Assembly: GCA_051530055.1 (NCBI GenBank)
Contig: CM121341.1
Location: forward strand, 13,268,001-13,332,000
Origin: Neoechinorhynchus agilis
Lineage: Eukaryota > Acanthocephala
DNA length: 64,000 nt
Direction of reading: 5' to 3'
How positions within the stretch are numbered: position 1 is the stretch's first letter; each line of letters begins with the position of its first letter. Shown here piece after piece: positions 58,651-64,000 of the stretch. A program made the translations under genes and the position numbers. The notes under the pieces are model-generated. The model saw only the letters and a list, made by a program, of their open reading frames with translations, had not been told where the DNA came from and made no database searches.

Positions 58651-60743
58651 TCATTCTTGATTTAGGGTTTGAACCGTAACACCATATGAATTTAGAGGAT
58701 TTTTAGCGACTGTCAATGATTGAGACAGCAAATTTTGCTGTATGCTTAGTTCGTCCAGTTTAATCCAATAAGACAATCTATCGGCATCTATCTTTATGAG
58801 TTCTCGTTTTTCCCATCCAGCATGGAAAGGACACGAATGTTTTTCAAGCTTACAGCAAAAAACACTTCCATCGCCGATGTAGTCGAACACATTGTCAATA
58901 TTTAACGGAAATCCACAAATTGTAGTAGCGCTCAATCGGAGCGATCGGTTCGTATGAGTCGAACATTGACTTTCCATTCGCTTACAATAACAACCGTCTG
59001 TTAGTGCAATATCGCAGAATAGGTTGGGAATTTCACTCTGTTGGTCTCCACTTAGAATTTCCTGGTCCAAGTTCGAATTCATGCATTTGTTGATGTGATC
59101 CCTCATCGAAGACGCCGGTACTCTGCTTATGCAAATTGGACAACGATACTGATCGACTTTCAGTTTGCCGAACACATTGATATGAGGGCGCTCATGAAAG
59201 CAAGCATTGTTTATCTCGTCGAATACCCGAAGAAGACGTTCTCGTTTAGAATCTAGATCGGCAATACTGTTCCGTACCTCTTTCATACGCTCGCTAACCT
59301 CTGAAATCTGATGTTCAAGTTCCTTTATGTACCCAACAGCGTGTTCACTTCTACTTGCGTTCTTATACTTCCTTAATTCTTTTATGACATGAACCTCAAA
59401 CTATTTCGTGCTGCTATTTAAACGCAGATCTTAAGATACATTGAGATTGCAAAAAATTTGCCGGATTACTAATATACCCAAAAGTAAAACATACTCATTG
59501 TGGATCAAATCTGGATAAAATGTAAGTAAATCCATCAGCCTACCAATCCATTATCTTCAGAATATTGGGTAAACTCGTTCACGCAGGCGGTTAGGTAGCT
59601 AGGGCACCACTTATCCTTCAAAAAAATCCGGTTCGGTCTAAACTCAAAGAGGATGTGACTCGGTCTCATTGGATAGAAATAATTCATTGAAATACGTTGA
59701 CTTTAAAATAGTTTATCGACCAAGGCAATTCAAATAATAATAAAAAGTTGTTTGTTGATCATAATTTTCCAATTAACATAAAGATTGTTTCAACTGCGCG
59801 CTGGCTATAGTTTTAGACCGCATTTGTTTCAGTAAGCCTGTGAGGCATAACGGCCCATTCAAAATTAATTTGATTTTCGCGATTTTCTTTTCAATTCGAA
59901 ATTTGGATCCCATTAAAAACCACTGTCTTCAGAGATGTGTAGTGGCGACAAAAATTATGTAAATTTATTGAATCGATATTTCGGCTCAATCCAGAGCCTA
60001 TATCAAGATTGTTTGAAATTAAATGAAAGGGAAGAGTTTCCTTTCATTTACTTTCGAACAATCTTGATAAAGGCTCTGGATTGAGCCGAAATATCGCTTC
60101 AATAAATTTACATAATTTTTGTCGCCACTACACAACAATTCTAACCCTTGTATTTTTGGTGATGATAATAATCGAGATTGATTTATTTCGCCCATCTCTT
60201 TTAAATATGTGAGCACGAACTCAGCACGACTGAAGTCTGACGAGACGGACGAAATATTGGTAACGAATAAAATTAGTCTCTTTTTTCTCAATTACCAAAC
60301 AAATATATATCCATGGATAATTTTACAACAATTCTAACACTAACATCGCGAAGGATTATCCCTGAACGGAAATGACCAAAAACCTGTTAGCGAATCAAAA
60401 TATAATTTAAGTTTCCCCCATTTTTTGGCTCAAAATGCGAAAATAAAGTTCGAACATATTGGTTTAGAGGTTCACATTTTATATAAAAATCGACGCCGCA
60501 TTCGTCAGAACAGTATCTATTTCCCCGTCGAGCATTGTTCATCGAGCATTTTCGACATCTCGTCGTCGTCTCCTCCCGACGGGAGCGACAAGATCGTCGC
60601 TGCATTTGGTAGAGACTGCGAGTGCTGTTAGATGGCTGTGGCGTACAGTTGACGACAATGTTTAGAGGATACAAGAAGATGGATGAAGTCACGATAATGT
60701 TGGGCACTGATTCGCAATTGTGGCGTGGTAGGCAAGCCAACAT
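58651..60743 (-). CDS. CXXC1: CFP1/CXXC1-like subunit of the Set1/COMPASS histone methyltransferase, partial model
   Basis: The last exon (58,651 to about 59,403) encodes a coiled coil (ASRSEHAVGYIKELEHQISE), a zinc motif CPICISRVPASSMRDHINKC, and the family's C-terminal cysteine-rich domain: LFCDIALTDGCYCKRMESQC, ICGFPLNIDNVFDYIGD, CCKLEKHSCPFHAGWEKREL and RLSYWIKLDELSIQQ. This matches the CpG-binding-protein C-terminal domain of CXXC1, whose role is targeting H3K4 methylation to promoters. An upstream exon (about 60,400-60,640) has TRCRKCSMNNARRG then NRYCSDECG, the conserved block before the coiled coil. The PHD finger and a CXXC DNA-binding domain were not found in the window; they may lie on missed exons or be absent. 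The roughly 1-kb intron contains two PLE relics. Confidence 0.75.
59936..60133. mobile_element. PLE terminal-repeat palindrome in a CFP1 intron
   Basis: Two nearly perfect inverted arms of about 95 bp run from TGTGTAGTGGCGACAAAAAT to the complementary ATTTTTGTCGCCACTACACA. The centre is only a few bases (GAAGAGTTTC). Each arm holds the hairpin TTGATAAAGGCTC..GAGCCGAAATATCG (plus arm 60,063-60,096; minus arm 59,974-60,007). This is a head-to-head pair of PLE terminal repeats without any coding region. Confidence 0.8.
60132..60338 (+). mobile_element. Short PLE-derived insertion with 14-bp target duplication
   Basis: ACAACAATTCTAAC occurs at 60,132-60,145 and again at 60,325-60,338. The 179 bp between contain ACTGAAGTCTGACGAGACGG then ACGAAATATTGG (60,230-60,260), the PLE-type terminal hairpin, and an AATAAA-like end. 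The same hairpin variant (GACCGACGAGGCGGAC) occurs on the minus strand at 62,886-62,917. No coding capacity. Confidence 0.65.
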
Positions 60744-61004
60744 CAACCTCGCCTGATGGATGATGGTCGCAGATCAAAACCAGTTTTTTAAGAATAAACT
60801 GAACCTTTCCCGAATTTGATCTCTATAATCAAAGCTTTTAATTATTTTCGACCATCACATCTTATTCGGCATTTAGGTTATTCGAATTTTATTTTCTCAG
60901 GGTAAAGATGAGAAAATCACTTGTCGAAATCGCATACTAAACGGTCTTTCTATATCTCAGCTACAAATTTAAGCAAAAAAAGAAACTAACCCAGCCATCG
61001 GGGT

Positions 61005-61130
61005 GATTCGGTGCCGGTCCCAAGCTCGGGCAAATGGGGAGGGTTTGCGTGAAGAAGTCTAATACCTCCGATCGATCGGAATAGGACGTTTCCTTCGTGC
61101 GACGCGCAAACCCGGCGCCCGGGGTTTGTG
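61005..61130. other. GC-rich, self-complementary segment
   Basis: An island of high GC in AT-rich DNA. GGGTTTGCG (61,041-61,049) pairs with CGCAAACCC (61,105-61,113), and between them is the 12-bp palindrome CCGATCGATCGG (61,068-61,079); GGCGCCCGGGG follows. The opening GTGCCGGTCCCAAGCTCGGG resembles, by recall, 3' ends of certain animal LINEs. It could be a retroelement tail or a structured RNA. It sits about 270 bp upstream of the gene at 61,397. Confidence 0.45.
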
Positions 61131-61396
61131 ATGTGTAAAAAAGGCTGATTATTACGAATCCCTAAAACGTGACAGTTGTCAAAAAAATAGAATTGAACCG
61201 CAATGGATCAGTTGTACGACAGTGAAATGCAGAAACCGTTATATATGTATAAAAAAGGTGACATTATCCACACAAAGTCTGGCCTAATTGAACATTGGAA
61301 AGTTCAATTTTGCTCGCTGTCTTCCTGTCCGTTTACATCATATTCACGATATCATGTTCAGTTCTCCACATATCTTAATTATTTAAATAAATTAAT

Positions 61397-62273
61397 ATGG
61401 ACGACGAAGATCAAGTAGTCAACTACGGCACGTGCCGGGAGATGCTCGATTCCATTTCTGATAAAGTTGAAGAGTGTCTTAAATCAGGCGCTAATGGAAA
61501 GACTTTATTAGATTGTATCGAGAAACTTAAAGAATTATCCAGGCATAGCATTGAGCTTGCTCCTAAATGCGCAGTGGTATCAGCTTTCTGTTACCATCAC
61601 CTCAACGGAGCTCTCGAACTCGAATTGGGGGATTTAAATCACGCTGTTGCTAAATGGATGGATTTAGACCGAGAAATTCTTAAATTAGGGCATGATGTCC
61701 ATTTCACAGGTCGCTGTATCCGGATGGCGCTTCAGAGGGCAGTTCAGTCTATTGATAAAGCAAAAGCCGGACAAAGCCTAGGTGTGTATTATCTCCTATG
61801 GCTGGCTAGTGTCTCGCCTAAAAAAGAAGCTCCTGATTGTGCCAGAAAAGCCGTTGAACGAATTGATCCGGATAGAGAACCTAACGCATGGGTATCGGCT
61901 CAACGGTCGCTTGTAACGTATTTGTGTCGTACGGTAAGCATTGGTCACGGGATCAGGGGAAAAAGAGAGTGACCAATGACTGCTTATTGATCGATTTCAG
62001 ATGGCAAAAGATGAGAATTTGAAAATGATTGATAATTGCGTAGATGAAGAATGGGCCAAAATAACTGAAATTCTCTTGTCCTTGATTCTTGAAGTCGAAC
62101 CGAGTGTTACAATTGATTATGTAAAGATTAAGAACAAGGAATCGCCAGAGATGGATATCAGGAAAATTCGGAATCTGTTCGATGATTGCCAAGACAGGCT
62201 TGCGATGAAAATCATCAGACGTAAAAAGGAGAACTTGATTGACCCTCTTTTGGTCGGATATAGCATGAAATGA
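61397..62273 (+). CDS. Unrecognised 269-residue helical protein, two exons
   Basis: Exons 61,397-61,933 and 62,001-62,273 joined across a 67-nt GT-AG intron (..LVTYLCRT + MAKDENLKM..). The protein is acidic-to-neutral and predicted mostly helical. Residues 25-150 read like tandem helical hairpins (ELSRHSIELAPKCAVVSAFC, LELGDLNHAVAKWMDLDREI, GVYYLLWLASVSPKKEAPDC), suggestive of a TPR-like fold, but no family was recognised. No signal peptide or membrane span. The long, clean frame, splice fit and in-frame continuation make it a real gene. The start was chosen as the first ATG of the frame. Confidence 0.75.
61934..62000 (+). other. Intron with perfect 10-bp hairpin
   Basis: CATTGGTCAC (61,939-61,948) and GTGACCAATG (61,969-61,978) are perfect inverted repeats separated by 20 nt within this 67-nt intron, beginning five bases after the GT. 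Pairing would partly sequester the donor and shorten the effective intron to normal size. Confidence 0.6.
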
Positions 62274-63940
62274 CCTCTTAATTAGCAGCTATGTTCCATT
62301 TATATTAATTTAAAGATTTCTTTTTCAATCTAAATTGTTGCTAATTTATAAAAGTTGCGATGGAAGTGGAGGTTCACTGATTTTCTGATAAAAATAGTTG
62401 ACTGCATGGTGGTACTTTGTTTCAGCATTTGGTATGCATTTTCTAATAAATAATAATTATTAACAACGTTGGCATTTGAGAAATGTTCAATGTATGAACT
62501 CTGATTTGTTTACAGAAATTCGCGCCGCAGCATTTATCAAAATTGTCTCAAATCTTCACTAATGCCTGTCCACTTTTGAGAGCCAATTTTCGCAATTATT
62601 CACAAATAACGTAACAATTAGACTCCAATTAAACCAAAATACTCGAAATCGAGTTTTATCAAACATCTGAACTTCTCTAGCGGAGTAAGAATTTCTTCGC
62701 GCATCTAGTAAACCGGAGGCGTCTATTTGTAAGTCGTAGACTTTTGATGTAGTCTTAAATTTAGTCGGAGTGTTTTTTCTGGAATTATTTTCCAAAAAAT
62801 ACCGATATATCACAATGCTGTAAAGAAGTTGTTCATTTATATGTGTTCTTCGGTGATGAGAAGAATAGATATTGATTTATTGATTCAATATTTCGTCCGC
62901 CTCGTCGGTCTTCTTCGTAGGTCACGGTGGCACACATATCACAAAGCATCAATCGCAATTTGTAGACTTGCTCTTTTTCTTTTCGTGATTGAAACAAAAA
63001 ATAGTTAATCCCGTGAACATATCGACCAATTTATAACTTCCGATTCGCCAAAAGTACTCAATTATGCTGATTTGAGAACACTGTTGCTTTCGAGTCATCA
63101 AATATCTATAAAAGGGATTGGCATCGAGCAATGATTCCTACTTTTCCTCGCAAATCTTAAGTCTAGAATATCCGTACTTTCAGGCACATTCAGAGAGACT
63201 ACTCATCCTTCGCCTCACATTGCCGATGTTAAGTGAAAATTCTGATATTCAATAGATTTTGCTAAAACTCAGAATCTCAAATCCTCGATTACCTTTCTTG
63301 TTTGGTTGTCCTCAAAAAGTTGAAGCAGACAGCCTCAAAAACTTTACTGTTTGCCACTAATATCAGGAATCTCTCGGTCATTTTTTAGAAAGACAAACGT
63401 TACAGCTTTGCTAATTAACAAAAAAACGTCGAATCAATATATTTACCTACGAAGCTAACCAACCAAGAAGTCAAAATCTAATTTTCCGCAGTACTAAAGT
63501 GTCAACAGCTTGCGATTACGCTGAATGAAAAATAGCACCGCCTTGGGTGAGTCGCAAAAAGATTTTTGCAAACATTTGGAACTGGAAAAAAGAAAAAATG
63601 CGAAAAGAGATCCGGGCGAATCTTTGCGGCTAATACAAGCGAGAAATTGATAAGGGTACATCACTCACTCGAGTAACGATACATTTATCTCTTCTAGATT
63701 TTTATATTTAGTTTTCGGTTCATCGATAAGACTAATACTCTAAAAATTGAGAGCTGATTTACATTTTTGGATATTTTACACTTAAGTACATCTTGGTAAA
63801 GTACGAAATCGTTGACATTCAAAGTTAATACGCTTTTTGCTATTCCATTGTTGTTCGTTTACGGCGGAAAAAATGAAGGCATTTTAAGGTACAATATTGT
63901 GCTGAACCCGAGCTTACCAGACAAAACAAATAAAAAGAAC
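62274..63940. other. Intergenic with a PLE terminal-repeat fragment
   Basis: No gene recognised. On the minus strand, 62,840-62,935 carries a PLE-type hairpin (GAAGAAGACCGACGAGGCGG then ACGAAATATTGAATC, followed by AATAAA), the same variant as at 60,230. The segment at 62,383-62,415 (CTGATTTTCTGATAAAAATA) resembles 6,800. The rest is AT-rich and featureless. Confidence 0.5.
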
Positions 63941-64000
63941 TACCTAAAAAACTTTTATTTATATGACTCATGAGGCGAGGTTTCCTCTTTCGAAATATTT
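63940..64000 (+). mobile_element. Start of a PLE terminal repeat, cut by the window edge
   Basis: GACTCATGAGGCGAGGTTTC then CTCTTTCGAAATATTT (63,965-64,000) closely matches the terminal repeat at 2,900-2,935 (TTGATGAGGCGAGGTTACTT then CCTTCGAAATATC). Another member of that PLE family probably continues beyond the window. Confidence 0.6.

Overview
This is eukaryotic nuclear DNA from a small invertebrate animal. The genes are metazoan: an ERGIC-53 cargo lectin, TMEM62, a type I DnaJ, RAD54B, an SLC6-like transporter, phospholipase C delta, an RBBP6-like RING protein, CFP1/CXXC1 and a FAM162 pair. Most introns that could be placed are 41-67 nt with GT-AG ends. Several start codons lie just after a splice-acceptor-like sequence, as with spliced leaders. 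Short introns, AT-rich spacers and RTE-type LINEs fit a nematode or nematode-like lineage best, but the phylum is an inference.

Layout. 0-2 kb: ERGIC-53 gene. 2.1-4.6 kb: a Penelope-like element (PLE) remnant with a GIY-YIG domain, followed by a 296-bp tandem array. 5.1-6.4 kb: two tandem FAM162-like genes. 7.3-10.6 kb: TMEM62. 12.4-13.7 kb: farnesylated-type DnaJ. 15.6-19.0 kb: RAD54B-like gene with a tRNA-Trp on the opposite strand inside one intron and a foldback element inside another. 19.4-21.3 kb: a TATA box and signal-peptide start cut off by a LINE. 22.9-24.1 and 34.7-35.9 kb: two zinc alcohol dehydrogenases of CAD/YahK type, plus a scrap of a third. Between the two genes lie a 5.8-kb satellite of about 183-bp monomers (25.5-31.3 kb) and an RTE LINE (31.5-33.1 kb).

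36.6-37.8 kb: a 5'-truncated PLE bounded by a 14-bp direct repeat. 38.3-43.0 kb: a tandem array of about 338-bp units whose orientation flips near 40,396, forming a multi-kilobase palindrome; most units keep a 68-codon reading frame. 43.9-45.5 kb: SLC6-like transporter. 46.8-50.8 kb: PLC delta. 51.5-52.2 kb: compact DWNN+RING protein. 53.3-57.7 kb: LINE graveyard, including one LINE inserted in another. 58.7-60.7 kb: CFP1/CXXC1 with two PLE relics in an intron. 61.4-62.3 kb: an unrecognised two-exon gene.

The thread linking the accessory DNA is PLE debris. At eight or more dispersed sites, and in every unit of two tandem arrays, the same short design recurs: a CTGA/TTGA core, a 4-5-bp hairpin, then GAAA, usually followed by TATC. 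This matches the core of the hammerhead ribozymes known from PLE terminal repeats and retrozyme-like satellites. The palindromic 338-bp array is the most striking object in the window. The host genes are unrelated housekeeping and signalling functions and do not form an operon or a shared pathway.
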